Origin: an uncultured Anaerovibrio sp.
Lineage (GTDB): Bacteria; Bacillota; Negativicutes; Selenomonadales; Selenomonadaceae
Length of the DNA: 64,000 nt
Assembly (NCBI GenBank): GCA_934196075.1
Contig: CAKPVW010000004.1
Location: 1 to 64,000 of the forward strand
Reading direction: 5' to 3'
Both the position numbers and the translations under genes were made by a program. Numbering within the stretch: position 1 is the stretch's first letter; each line of letters begins with the position of its first letter. The notes beneath the pieces were generated by a model. The model worked only from the letters and a program-made list of their open reading frames with translations, made no database searches and had not been told where the DNA came from. This document shows, in pieces, positions 46,701 through 54,489 of the stretch.

Positions 46701-47303
46701 TGGATAGATTTGTTCAAATTGTTTATAGGCCTTTATATCATAGGTAGTTAAGGCCAACATAAAATCATCCACAGGACAGCCAATCTTCTTAACTAGCAAC
46801 TTATATACTTCAGGATATTCTGTGTGCCATCTTTTAATACATTTCACAGCTGCCTGATAGTTAGTTTCTGGCATAATATCCAGCATATCATTATCATTCA
46901 AGGTTCTTTGCAAAGACAGAATGAATGCCTGTGTGAGACTAGTATTGCTGCCACTAATAATAACAGGCAGCAATTTTTTTCCTTGATGATCAAATACATC
47001 AACCTGCTTACGCAAAATACCTTCTGTATCAGCCTGCCAAAGATGTTGAAACAGATTTCTATCCCTGCGCATTAACAAGGCCATAGTGGACAGCACCATA
47101 TGAGATTTACCTTTGCCATATGCCCCTACCAATACTCTAGCCCTATCTGTTGCCTTTTCATCAGTAGAAGCAATAACCTGACTAATAAACTTCATGGCAC
47201 TGCTATTAGGCATATAATTGATAATTTTCTCGTCGTTGTTCAAATCATAGCCGATATTCACAGAATATTGAAAACCGGATGCTATACTTAACATATTTTT
47301 CAC
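43713..47303 (-). CDS. sspC: Large P-loop ATPase, SspC-like
   Basis: 1196 aa. Walker A GAYGKGKSHM at residues 60-69, after FQYSVNIGYDLNNDEKIINY; a Walker-B-like YSGLYVIYDEFSKYLES follows near 230. The long remainder is helical without a nameable domain. Start is GTG 47303, overlapping the DUF4007 stop (GTGA) with GGGGAG upstream; ATG three codons later is an alternative. Size, P-loop and position between a DUF4007 protein and a cysteine desulfurase fit SspC of single-strand phosphorothioation systems. Also resembles BREX BrxC-type ATPases in general build. Confidence 0.75.
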   Translation of the reverse strand: MKNMLSIASGFQYSVNIGYDLNNDEKIINYMPNSSAMKFISQVIASTDEKATDRARVLVGAYGKGKSHMVLSTMALLMRRDRNLFQHLWQADTEGILRKQVDVFDHQGKKLLPVIISGSNTSLTQAFILSLQRTLNDNDMLDIMPETNYQAAVKCIKRWHTEYPEVYKLLVKKIGCPVDDFMLALTTYDIKAYKQFEQIYPTLTAGSSFNPFLGFDVVELYEGVAKAIKSKGYSGLYVIYDEFSKYLESNIEEATVSDTKMLQDFAEKCNRSGSCQMHILLICHKEIANYINKLPKEKTDGWRGVSERFKHIHIQNEFGQTYEIISRVIQKDKTLWEKFCEKYEKMFRSLSSTYIESRLFADAGIENLEQIIRECYPLHPVTLFLLPRLSEKIAQNERTLFTFLSANEESSLLNYIASNAEGNLLMPDLIYDYFQPLMQKELYEGEIHQQYILTSNILQNLQANSLQSKLVKTLALISMVGEFEKLSPKSNTLFDIYHLAYSKEEIEKAIAELLSANYIAKLHRNNGFLRLKESSGVDIWKQIQDRMAALEHTKDTHDILNEMNFDSFLYPVRYNDAKEITRYFKFVFISSSKVAKDTDWHAMIQGEAADGVIFGVLPENQEDMSRIEEILAHVDCNRVLFAVPKKSKNITALVLELAAVNGLREEAGNDIVLRNEYEIIYDDVYGLVNEYMRGYTRPEGGSVEYYYQGQQLNFIRKSQLSEFLSTIMDDIFSATPVINNEAVNKNEVTNIVVNNRNKVVAALLRRDLEENLGLKGSGQDVAIMRSTLLRTGVLAQGDNIRPTLNLHTEKNPALAEVLQGMKKILWDDIENKKISFELIYDFLQNPDFHIGMRRGLIPIYLAVVLHIYRKGLVISDSNGELPLNGDVLQQIDSTPDSFFVERLHWDAEKENYIARLKELFIDYGAAEENTSSLNSIMLAMQNWYRSLPRYSREFNLSLNGNDTRGTSKRFMNVLRNQNNPRDILFKHFPQIFGTNDYTHLYNAIFDNKHWRDEALADLYKTLDAELRNIFSGDSRASLISLLKNWQENLDSGVWEQVFADNTGEFLQLLKLYESDDERGLIQKLAFLFTGLRLNDWSEEEIPVFLERISQCKLEIEKCTTSNNTAPVKEIGETADYAINFVNVQGENVVKRFARKEYPASGKRLRNALMARLEESGQSLSKADKRQVLMDILETML

Positions 47304-48223
47304 AGTGCCTTCTCCCCATTTGTTTTTAGGCTTTCATAATAGTGCAACAAACACTCTTCCACCGTATATTTTTTTACAATTCTTACTACGTCCAAGCCTG
47401 CTGTTCGCACTATTTTTAACAGGCCTTTTATCTCTGCCAATCGCAATATTTCCAAAATAGTAAGGGTATCCAGATTAAAAACCTTGCCAATACTATTTTT
47501 ACCATGCAGTAATTGGTCTAAATCGATTTCCATTTTATCCTTGTTTTCTGCAAAATATGACTGGCATTGCTCAAATATTATGGCTAGAACAATCCATTCA
47601 TTGAATAATTTTGTAGAAACTATCTGCTTTCGATAAAGTTTCGTCTCTTTGTTGGCAATATCAATCAATCCCAATTCCCCCAAGGGACAATCAATATTAT
47701 TTTCCGGAGAAATTTTGCCTGGATTTAATTTAAATCTTGATACATAAGTATTAATGATACAGTTAAAATCTTCCTGCATAGAACGTTCAGCATGAGATGC
47801 CCCAGAAAATTCCATGACAATATAATTATTAAGAGCTCGAACAAAATCTTCCCTTGTAAATTCCTTCATTTTAAATTCTTGAAATAGGAAATACCATGCT
47901 GTTGCCATCTCGTAATTGCAAGCAAGCTTGTAATGAATCATCAACAGAGTGCCCATTTCCTCTATATAGCGATCATGTTCATTAATAACTCTCCCCAGGC
48001 TAGTTAATCTTTGTCTTCGCACACCTGATTTTGGCTCAACTGCTAGTCCTGTTGCCTGCATCCAATAGCGCAATGACTTCACCATATTAGCACCGATGCC
48101 TAGTACATCCATAGGATTGTTTACTTTGGACACAAAAACATCAGGGCTTTCCACAATATGTTTTAGCCCCTTAGAAAGCCATCCCTTTCTGATAAAAAAT
48201 GTTTCATGTCCTCTTAATTTCAT
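47300..48223 (-). CDS. sspB: DUF4007-family protein, SspB-like
   Basis: 307 aa. The N-terminus MKLRGHETFFIRKGWLSKGL and the phrase NPMDVLGIGANMVKSLRYWM are the hallmarks of DUF4007. In the Ssp system the DUF4007 protein SspB nicks DNA to allow sulfur insertion (established for SspB; applied here by family and context). Starts 18 bp after the SspD-like gene with GAGG-type signal; its stop overlaps the start of the ATPase gene. Confidence 0.82.
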   Translation of the reverse strand: MKLRGHETFFIRKGWLSKGLKHIVESPDVFVSKVNNPMDVLGIGANMVKSLRYWMQATGLAVEPKSGVRRQRLTSLGRVINEHDRYIEEMGTLLMIHYKLACNYEMATAWYFLFQEFKMKEFTREDFVRALNNYIVMEFSGASHAERSMQEDFNCIINTYVSRFKLNPGKISPENNIDCPLGELGLIDIANKETKLYRKQIVSTKLFNEWIVLAIIFEQCQSYFAENKDKMEIDLDQLLHGKNSIGKVFNLDTLTILEILRLAEIKGLLKIVRTAGLDVVRIVKKYTVEECLLHYYESLKTNGEKAL

Positions 48224-48241
48224 CCCTCAACGTCCTCTCAT

Positions 48242-49990
48242 TTATTTTGTTCTCAAATATTTATCCATCATACAGCCACCAGCGAGATATTTCTGATTGA
48301 CACAAACCTTACAGTGTACACATTTATCTGGATTTATATAATATGTATCTCCTAAGATTGATATAGCACCTGAACGACATAGTGATTCACATTTTAGACA
48401 TTTGCGACAAGCATTAAACTTACGCACTTGATAACCTGCCATTCTTTGCAAATCAGCATGCTTTTTTACATTCATGGTTTTTATTTTTACTGCTTCAGTA
48501 TAATTATCCTGTCTAAATGGCTGTATAGACAAAATAGGTACATTAGTGGCTATATCCAACACTAACACCTCATGCAGCAGCTTATTACCTAATTCTGGCG
48601 CCAACTTGCCAAATGGTACAAACAAATTAATAAGCTCCTGACTATAAGGCCTAGTTAATTTATATATTTTGGCATGATTTTCGCTGGTACAGTTGGTAAA
48701 TTGCAATTTTACATCAGATGCCGAAGCCAATCCGTTGCCACCCTGTCTGGCTTTCCATTTACCTGAATCCACATATTCTTCTGCATCAGGCTTACCAATT
48801 TTTCTAGCAAAGTCCAATAAAAATTTTCGCCATATTTCTGCTTTATCCGACATATAAATATTTGTTAAAAACTGTGCTCTGCTATTATTATTTGGACAAC
48901 AATAGCAACCTACTCGGTCATACCCCAAACGGTAGGCATAATTAAAATCTATTTTTTCCGTTAGCATGTACAACCAAACATCAACGTCATTCCAATAAAA
49001 AATAGGCGCAGCTACAGTTTGCTGCTGAATCTTTACAGATTCCGAAGCCTTTTCTACTCGATTATATTTACTCCGGCTAACAGACTCGTGCTTACGAATA
49101 CCATAAAAGATCAATATCTGTTCATTTCGATAATTTTCATATATAACTCGCGTTATGGGCCCTGTTTTAAACATAGAACAGCACCAACGCATCATACGGG
49201 CAGGAGGCCCTATATCCTTGCAAACATCTAAAAATACCTGCTCTTGATTTTTGGCTGTTAAACACTCTGCTAATTGGTGTTGTCTGCGATAGCGTTTGGC
49301 ATATTCTATAGTCATAGGAAATTCCAAAGTTGTATCGCCAAAAATATGAACTAAAGATGGATTCCCCAAAGCTTTGATAACAATATCTGCTACCACGGTG
49401 GAATCCTTCCCCCCTGAAAAAGAGAGAACTATATTTTCCTCATGATATTTAGCTGCCTCTAGCTTTATAAACTCTCTTGCCTCATCGACTATATAATCAA
49501 AACGCTTTTTGTTGTAGCGGATAAAAAGAGATACCTCTTCCTCAAAATGCTCATAGGAAATATCTGCTTGATGAGCTTGTAAGCTTTTTTTAATGGAATC
49601 AGTGTCAGCTAGAGCTAGTTTTTTTAGAGAAACAATATGCTTCTTGCCGTTTATAAAATATTTATTCTCATGTGCCCATACTGCTGAACTCTGCAAAGAA
49701 TGTATCTCTCTGTTATCCAACAACTCTAATAACAATCTCTCCTCTGGAAATACTGGTCGAATATCCGTCGAAAGATATGACAGGACACTGCCACAGGTTG
49801 GACAGCTTACATGCCTATTATTTTCCATACTAGACTTGACCTGACTTTTATCCAAAATTATAGGCACATGACAGTTACTGCACCAGTATACCTCTATGGG
49901 AATATCAATATCTGGAACTGTTTCATTATGACAGCCATCCATTGGACATTTTTTTTGATTTGTCTTTATTTCACATTTTGGGCACCACAT
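48242..49990 (-). CDS. sspD: PAPS-reductase-family ATP pyrophosphatase, SspD/DndC-like, with zinc and Fe-S modules
   Basis: 582 aa, first gene of the operon. N-terminal zinc ribbons: CPKC at 3-6 with CPMDGC, then WCSNC near 36-41 and SCPTC near 63-68. The core has the PP-loop LSFSGGKDSTVVAD near residue 190, and FGDTTLEFPMTIEYAKRY, typical of PAPS reductase/DndC. Near the C-terminus is a ferredoxin-like part, CRKCLKCESLCRSGAI and CVHCKVC. Activates and delivers sulfur to the DNA backbone. ATG 49990 is preceded by GGTGA. N-terminal ribbons and C-terminal ferredoxin distinguish it from assimilatory CysH. Confidence 0.83.
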   Translation of the reverse strand: MWCPKCEIKTNQKKCPMDGCHNETVPDIDIPIEVYWCSNCHVPIILDKSQVKSSMENNRHVSCPTCGSVLSYLSTDIRPVFPEERLLLELLDNREIHSLQSSAVWAHENKYFINGKKHIVSLKKLALADTDSIKKSLQAHQADISYEHFEEEVSLFIRYNKKRFDYIVDEAREFIKLEAAKYHEENIVLSFSGGKDSTVVADIVIKALGNPSLVHIFGDTTLEFPMTIEYAKRYRRQHQLAECLTAKNQEQVFLDVCKDIGPPARMMRWCCSMFKTGPITRVIYENYRNEQILIFYGIRKHESVSRSKYNRVEKASESVKIQQQTVAAPIFYWNDVDVWLYMLTEKIDFNYAYRLGYDRVGCYCCPNNNSRAQFLTNIYMSDKAEIWRKFLLDFARKIGKPDAEEYVDSGKWKARQGGNGLASASDVKLQFTNCTSENHAKIYKLTRPYSQELINLFVPFGKLAPELGNKLLHEVLVLDIATNVPILSIQPFRQDNYTEAVKIKTMNVKKHADLQRMAGYQVRKFNACRKCLKCESLCRSGAISILGDTYYINPDKCVHCKVCVNQKYLAGGCMMDKYLRTK

Positions 49991-50055
49991 AAAATCACCA
50001 TATTAAATAAAATTCACACCTGATGCACGATACCCAAAAATTATGCAACAAAAAA

Positions 50056-50127
50056 GTCAAGTTATCATTGTGGATAACTTGACCAAGTTTCGTTGTGGAT
50101 AACTTGACCAAGTTTCGTTGTGGATTT
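50056..50127 (-). repeat. 25-bp direct repeats with DnaA-box-like words and palindromes upstream of the ssp operon
   Basis: The 25-bp unit beginning TGTGGATAACTTGACCAAGT occurs at 50069-50093 and 50094-50118, and its first nine bases in altered form (TGTGGATTT) at 50119. Each unit holds TTATCCACA on the minus strand, a perfect DnaA-box word, and the palindrome AACTTG-N2-CAAGTT. A further dyad GTCAAGTTATC / GATAACTTGAC spans 50056-50083. It lies 66-137 bp upstream of the SspD-like start, in the expected promoter region, so repressor binding is plausible. Confidence 0.8.
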
Positions 50128-50159
50128 CGTCTAAAGCAAATACGCTTTAGACGAAATCC
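50122..50159. repeat. Perfect 16-bp inverted repeat next to the direct repeats
   Basis: GGATTTCGTCTAAAGC (50122-50137) and GCTTTAGACGAAATCC (50144-50159), loop AAATAC. Contiguous with the third partial repeat. On the minus strand no T-run follows, so not a terminator for the galE side. A minus-strand TATAAT lies just beyond it (about 50163-50168). Confidence 0.85.
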
Positions 50160-50220
50160 TAACATTATAATATCATAATAGATTTTATTTTTAAATAGCA
50201 TAAAGCTTTTATTTACCACA

Positions 50221-50264
50221 AAAATCCCCTAAAGCAGTCTTTTCTGACTTGCTTTAGGGGATTT
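50221..50264 (-). terminator. Terminator downstream of galE
   Basis: On the minus strand AAATCCCCTAAAGCA pairs with TGCTTTAGGGGATTT, followed by TTTGTGG; 41 bp after the galE stop. It separates the lac-gal operon from the defence operon. Confidence 0.88.
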
Positions 50265-50304
50265 GCGTTTTAGGGTGTGATATCTTTGAGTTTTTTAGCT
50301 GGAC

Positions 50305-51300
50305 TTAGTTTTTGTCCTCATAGCCGTTTGGATGGTTCTGATGCCATTTCCAAGCGGTGCCGATAACATCGTGTACATCGGTGAAGCGTGGCTTCCAGCC
50401 CAGTACCTTTCTGGCTTTTTCGCTGGAGGCAATGAGCTGGGCAGGATCCCCGGCTCTGCGGGCACCCATTTCTACCTTGATTTCCTCGCCGGTAGCTTCC
50501 TTGGCTGCCTGAATCATTTCCTTAACTGAGAAGCCCTGGCCATTGCCCAGATTGAAGATATTGCTATCCCCGCCCTGGCGGAGATAGTCTACAGCCAGTA
50601 CATGGGCATCTGCCAAATCCAGTACATGGATATAGTCTCTCAGACAGGTTCCATCTGGAGTTGGATAGTCATCGCCGAAGATGGTAATATGATCCCGCTT
50701 GCCCAGTGGCACCTGCAAAATCAAAGGAATCAAATGAGTCTCAGGATTGTGATCCTCACCGATGGAGCCATCCTCCATGGCACCGGCCGCATTGAAATAA
50801 CGCAAAGAGACATAGCGGATGCCATTGGCCTGGCTTACCCACTTCATCATCTTTTCCATAATCAGCTTGGACTGACCATATGGGTTGGTAGGCTCGGTAC
50901 GGTCATCCTCCATAATAGGAATCCGCTCAGGCTCGCCATAGGTAGCAGCCGTAGAGGAAAAGACAATCTTGTCCACACCGTTTCTTACCATAGCCTCCAG
51001 CAGTACCTGCATACCATAAACATTGTTGTTAAAATACTTCAATGGCTGAGTAACGGATTCACCCACCAAGGAATTGGCTGCAAAATGCACCACGCTGTCA
51101 ATCTTGTTCTCAGTAAAAATCTTGTCCAGAATGGCTGCATCACGAATATCTCCCTCATAGAACTTTGCCTTTGGGTGTACAGCCTTTATATGACCAGTCT
51201 GGAGATTATCAACAATCACAACCTCCTCACCCTTATTAATCAAAGTATAAACTGTATGAGAGCCAATGTACCCAGCTCCACCACAAACCAAAACTGCCAT
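50305..51300 (-). CDS. galE: UDP-glucose 4-epimerase
   Basis: Interconverts UDP-galactose and UDP-glucose in the Leloir pathway. 331 aa SDR enzyme: VLVCGGAGYIGSHTVYTLI (NAD motif), SSTAATYGEPERIP, and catalytic YGQSK. C-terminal GLGNGQGFSVKEMI-like segment is present. Ribosome-binding site GGAGG. Last gene of the lacZ-galK-galT-galE series, separated from galT by 250 bp containing a large hairpin element. Confidence 0.96.
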   Translation of the reverse strand: MAVLVCGGAGYIGSHTVYTLINKGEEVVIVDNLQTGHIKAVHPKAKFYEGDIRDAAILDKIFTENKIDSVVHFAANSLVGESVTQPLKYFNNNVYGMQVLLEAMVRNGVDKIVFSSTAATYGEPERIPIMEDDRTEPTNPYGQSKLIMEKMMKWVSQANGIRYVSLRYFNAAGAMEDGSIGEDHNPETHLIPLILQVPLGKRDHITIFGDDYPTPDGTCLRDYIHVLDLADAHVLAVDYLRQGGDSNIFNLGNGQGFSVKEMIQAAKEATGEEIKVEMGARRAGDPAQLIASSEKARKVLGWKPRFTDVHDVIGTAWKWHQNHPNGYEDKN

Positions 51301-51365
51301 CTTTCTTTCCTCCTATAATAATTTGTGTAAGTATGCATAATACTGTGTGCTTCTCAACCAAAAGA

Positions 51366-51528
51366 CATGCTATATGCTATTGCAGGCATATTTATGAGCC
51401 TCGCTTCTTAACGAATGCAAGCCGTTAGAAGCTGAACGATGTGATAGCTTCTAACGAGATTGAATGAGTTTAGCAGCGTGAGGCTCATATATATAGTGCG
51501 AACGTGCCGGCAATAGCACTATAGCATG
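51366..51528. repeat. 163-nt nearly complete inverted-repeat element between galT and galE
   Basis: Outer arms: CATGCTATATGCTATTGCAGG against CCGGCAATAGCACTATAGCATG. Next: ATGAGCCTCGC against GCGTGAGGCTCAT. Core: a perfect stem CGTTAGAAGCT (51423-51433) / AGCTTCTAACG (51446-51456). The whole element folds into one long arm with few interruptions. No T-run on either side and no coding potential. It may be a MITE-like insertion or a structured intercistronic RNA that separates galE expression from upstream genes. Confidence 0.75.
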
Positions 51529-51549
51529 GATGACTCCTAAGACAGTCAC

Positions 51550-53043
51550 TTACTGGCAGGCTTCCACAAATCTATCAAACGCCTCCATGCCGGCTGTATC
51601 TCTCTTGAATACCCCTGCATCTGTCAGCACCTGCATAAATACCTTGCCGATTTCATCCTTGATAATGCTTTCCACATTGTCAGCATTTACCTCTGGATGC
51701 TTGGCCTTGATTTCCTTATACCAAGCCCCATGTACAGCCAGCTTTTTATTATCCTCAATGGACTCTTTGCCAGCCAGCCAAGCCTCAGCAATCAGAGCCA
51801 TATTCTCCTTGAGACGAGGTGGCAGAACAGCCAGGCCCATAACCTCAATCAAGCCGATATTCTCCTTCTTAATATGATGTACATTGGCATGAGGATGGAA
51901 GATACCCAGAGGATTCTCCGCATCGGTGCGATTGTTGCGCAATACTAAATCCAGCTGATAAGCCTTGCCTGCTCTCCGGCAGATTGGGGTAATAGTGTTA
52001 TGAGGCTCCCCCTTGGTTTCCGCAAAGATACCTACAGCTTCATCGCTATAGCCTCTCCAATGGTTCAGAATCTTCTCAGCCAAATCAATCAGCTGGGGAA
52101 GATTCTCAGAGGTAAGGCGCAGAGCACTCATAGGCCACTTTACCCGGCCAGCCTGAACCTCTGGGAAGCCTGCAAAGCTGTATTCCTTTTCCACCGCAGC
52201 CTTGGCCATAGCAAAGGTATAATGACCACCCTGATAATGGTCATGGGATAGAATAGAGCCGCCTACAATTGGCAAATCTGCATTGGAGCCAGCAAAATAA
52301 TGTGGGAAGATGGTGACAAACTGGGTAAGATTCTCAAAAGTAGTACGGGAAATCTTCATAGGCACATGCTTGCCATTCAGGATAATGCAGTGCTCATTGT
52401 AATAGGTATATGGGGAGTACTGCAGGAACCAGCTCTTGCCGTGGAAATCCAAAGGAATCAGGCGGTGAGTCTGGCGGGCTGGATGATTGGCCCGGCCAGC
52501 ATAGCCCTCGTTTTCCCGGCACAGCAGGCACTTAGGATAGCTGGAGGATTTCATCAGCTTGGCCTTGGCAATGTCCCGTGGATCCTTCTCAGGCTTGGAC
52601 AGATTAATGGTAATATCCAAATCTCCGTACTCAGTAGCTGTTTTCCAGATAACATTCTTGTCAATACGGCTCTTGCGAATATAGTTGGATGCAATACTCA
52701 GCTTGTAGTAATTGTCCGTAGCCAGCTCTGGGGACTGGGCATAATCAGCCTTGAAGCCTGCAATCACCTCAGATGGACGAGGCATCAGGCAGTCCATAAT
52801 GGCTGTATCAAACAAATCCCGCTCATTGGCTGTATTCTCAATCAAGCCCTTTTCTGCTGCATAATCCAGCATCTTGTCAAGAATCCCGTCTGCCACAGGC
52901 AAAGTTTCTTCCACCTGCTCAGGCTCAAATTCATCAATTTTCAGCACAGCCAACAGACGATTGGCAGCATAGCAATAATCTTCTTCCTTTATCAAGCCCT
53001 GCTGAAGCCCAAAATTCAGCAGACGGTTTATCTCGCGATTCAT
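51550..53043 (-). CDS. galT: UTP-hexose-1-phosphate uridylyltransferase (Firmicutes-type GalT)
   Basis: Exchanges galactose-1-P with the glucose-1-P of UDP-glucose. 497 aa, the long GalT type of Bacillota rather than the 350-aa E. coli type. PSYPKCLLCRENEGYAGRAN-like metal region, HYQGGHYTF with SHDH (HIT-type active-site histidines) and CRRAGKAYQLDLVLRNNRTD are characteristic. ATG 53043 follows GGGAG by seven bases; an upstream in-frame start at 53061 lacks such a site. Confidence 0.95.
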   Translation of the reverse strand: MNREINRLLNFGLQQGLIKEEDYCYAANRLLAVLKIDEFEPEQVEETLPVADGILDKMLDYAAEKGLIENTANERDLFDTAIMDCLMPRPSEVIAGFKADYAQSPELATDNYYKLSIASNYIRKSRIDKNVIWKTATEYGDLDITINLSKPEKDPRDIAKAKLMKSSSYPKCLLCRENEGYAGRANHPARQTHRLIPLDFHGKSWFLQYSPYTYYNEHCIILNGKHVPMKISRTTFENLTQFVTIFPHYFAGSNADLPIVGGSILSHDHYQGGHYTFAMAKAAVEKEYSFAGFPEVQAGRVKWPMSALRLTSENLPQLIDLAEKILNHWRGYSDEAVGIFAETKGEPHNTITPICRRAGKAYQLDLVLRNNRTDAENPLGIFHPHANVHHIKKENIGLIEVMGLAVLPPRLKENMALIAEAWLAGKESIEDNKKLAVHGAWYKEIKAKHPEVNADNVESIIKDEIGKVFMQVLTDAGVFKRDTAGMEAFDRFVEACQ

Positions 53044-53077
53044 AATAGCACTCCCTTGCAATTTTTACCCCATGCTA

Positions 53078-53176
53078 ACGGGTGCTAAGGCTCCCTCCCT
53101 TAGGAGGGAGTAAGCACCCGTAAAGCTCTGGATTTATTCGACTAAATTCAGTGGGAGTCTAAAGCTCCCACCGAAT
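53078..53176. repeat. Two stable hairpins between galK and galT
   Basis: First: ACGGGTGCT - CTCCCTCC against GGAGGGAG - AGCACCCGT (53078-53121). Second: ATTCAGTGGGAG against CTCCCACCGAAT (53146-53176), which competes with TTATTCG / CGAATAA. No T-run on the minus strand. Probably intercistronic RNA structures for differential stability in the lac-gal operon. Confidence 0.8.
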
Positions 53177-53186
53177 AAGTCTCATT

Positions 53187-54464
53187 TTACATAACCTGAA
53201 CGCCGCCCAGAGGACGAATATTCAATCTATAGCAGCTTCCCTCACCAAAGAGGTTCTCCATAGCAGCCACATACTTGTCTACCAGCTCAGTTGGTACAAA
53301 GGCCTGAATAGTACCAGCAAAACCACCGCCATGTACACGGCTGGCTCCCTTGCCATCCAATACCTTCTCACTGACCATCAGGCCCATGCTGACACCCTGC
53401 TCCTCTGGCTTCTGAATGGAGTAAACATTCTGCAACCACTTGGCAGAGGAATTGCCGGAAGCCTTGACCAGATCAAAGAACTTCTGGAAGTCCTTGGCAT
53501 CCAAAGCAGCCACCTCCTGTGGTACTCTGGCATCATCAGCAAAGAAATGAGCAGCTCTCAGAATAGCTCTGTCGCTTACCTTGCCACGGAGCGCCCCAAT
53601 CTCAGCAAAGAAATCAGCCTCTGCCACCTCATGGAGTACCTCCTTGCCAAAGTGAGCTGCTACGGATTTCATCTCTACAGGAATAGAAACATAATCCGCA
53701 GTCAAATCAGCGTGGCTTCCCTTGGTATCTGTAATGCACAGGCTGATGTCGGCAGCAGCAAAATCGCAGACATGCTTGTCAATAACAGGCTTGGCAGGAT
53801 CAGCAAAATCAATGAAGACAAAACCGCCTACAGAGGAAACCATCTGATCCATCAGACCGCAGTTCTTGCCGAAATACTTATTCTCAGCAAACTGGCCCAT
53901 CTTGGCAATATCCACAGCGCCTACAGCACCATTGTTATAATGTATATCCAGAATAGTACCAATCAGCACCTCAAAGGCTGCAGAAGAAGAAAGACCGCTG
54001 CCTCCCAATACATCAGAGGTAACATAGGCATCAAAACCGCCAATCTTTACACCCTTGTCGGCAAACTGAGCAGCCATGCCCCGAATCAGAGCCTTGGTAG
54101 TGCCATGCTCAGCCTCGTTAATAGCCAGTTCAGCCAGCTCTACAGTAATGGCAGGATAACCCTCAGAATGAAGGCGGATAGCCCCCTCCTCATGGAAGCC
54201 TACTACAGCTACAGCATCCAGATTGATGGCTGCTGCCAGCACCTTGCCGTGCTGATGGTCGGTATGGTTGCCACATACCTCGGTACGGCCTGGAGCAGAA
54301 AATACTTCCATATCTTCTCTCTCAGGATAGAGGGCAGCAAACTTTGCTACAGCCTGGCTGTAACGCTGCTTCTGGGCAGTCAGGGCCTCCTGACCATAGA
54401 GCTTTACCAGCATTTCATCGTATTTACCTGCCTGGATTCCCTGCAACAATTCTTCCTTCTTCAT
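53187..54464 (-). CDS. galK: Galactokinase
   Basis: Phosphorylates galactose at C1 with ATP. 425 aa GHMP kinase. GRTEVCGNHTDHQHGKVLAAAI is the galactokinase signature, VLGGSGLSSSAAFEVLIG the ATP-binding GHMP motif, and VHGGGFAGTIQAFVP motif 3. An N-terminal extension of about 45 residues precedes the signature, usual for Firmicutes GalK. Starts 25 bp after the lacZ stop, so co-transcribed. Confidence 0.96.
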   Translation of the reverse strand: MKKEELLQGIQAGKYDEMLVKLYGQEALTAQKQRYSQAVAKFAALYPEREDMEVFSAPGRTEVCGNHTDHQHGKVLAAAINLDAVAVVGFHEEGAIRLHSEGYPAITVELAELAINEAEHGTTKALIRGMAAQFADKGVKIGGFDAYVTSDVLGGSGLSSSAAFEVLIGTILDIHYNNGAVGAVDIAKMGQFAENKYFGKNCGLMDQMVSSVGGFVFIDFADPAKPVIDKHVCDFAAADISLCITDTKGSHADLTADYVSIPVEMKSVAAHFGKEVLHEVAEADFFAEIGALRGKVSDRAILRAAHFFADDARVPQEVAALDAKDFQKFFDLVKASGNSSAKWLQNVYSIQKPEEQGVSMGLMVSEKVLDGKGASRVHGGGFAGTIQAFVPTELVDKYVAAMENLFGEGSCYRLNIRPLGGVQVM

Positions 54465-54489
54465 TTTTTACTTCCCCGCTTTCAATAAA

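Noticed and set aside
50069-50127. Direct repeats resembling a short CRISPR array
   Set aside because: The units are head to tail without spacers, only two are complete, and no cas gene is near.
50056-50127. Chromosomal origin of replication
   Set aside because: DnaA-box words are present, but there is no dnaA/dnaN neighbourhood and the words are part of a larger repeat; operators are a simpler reading.
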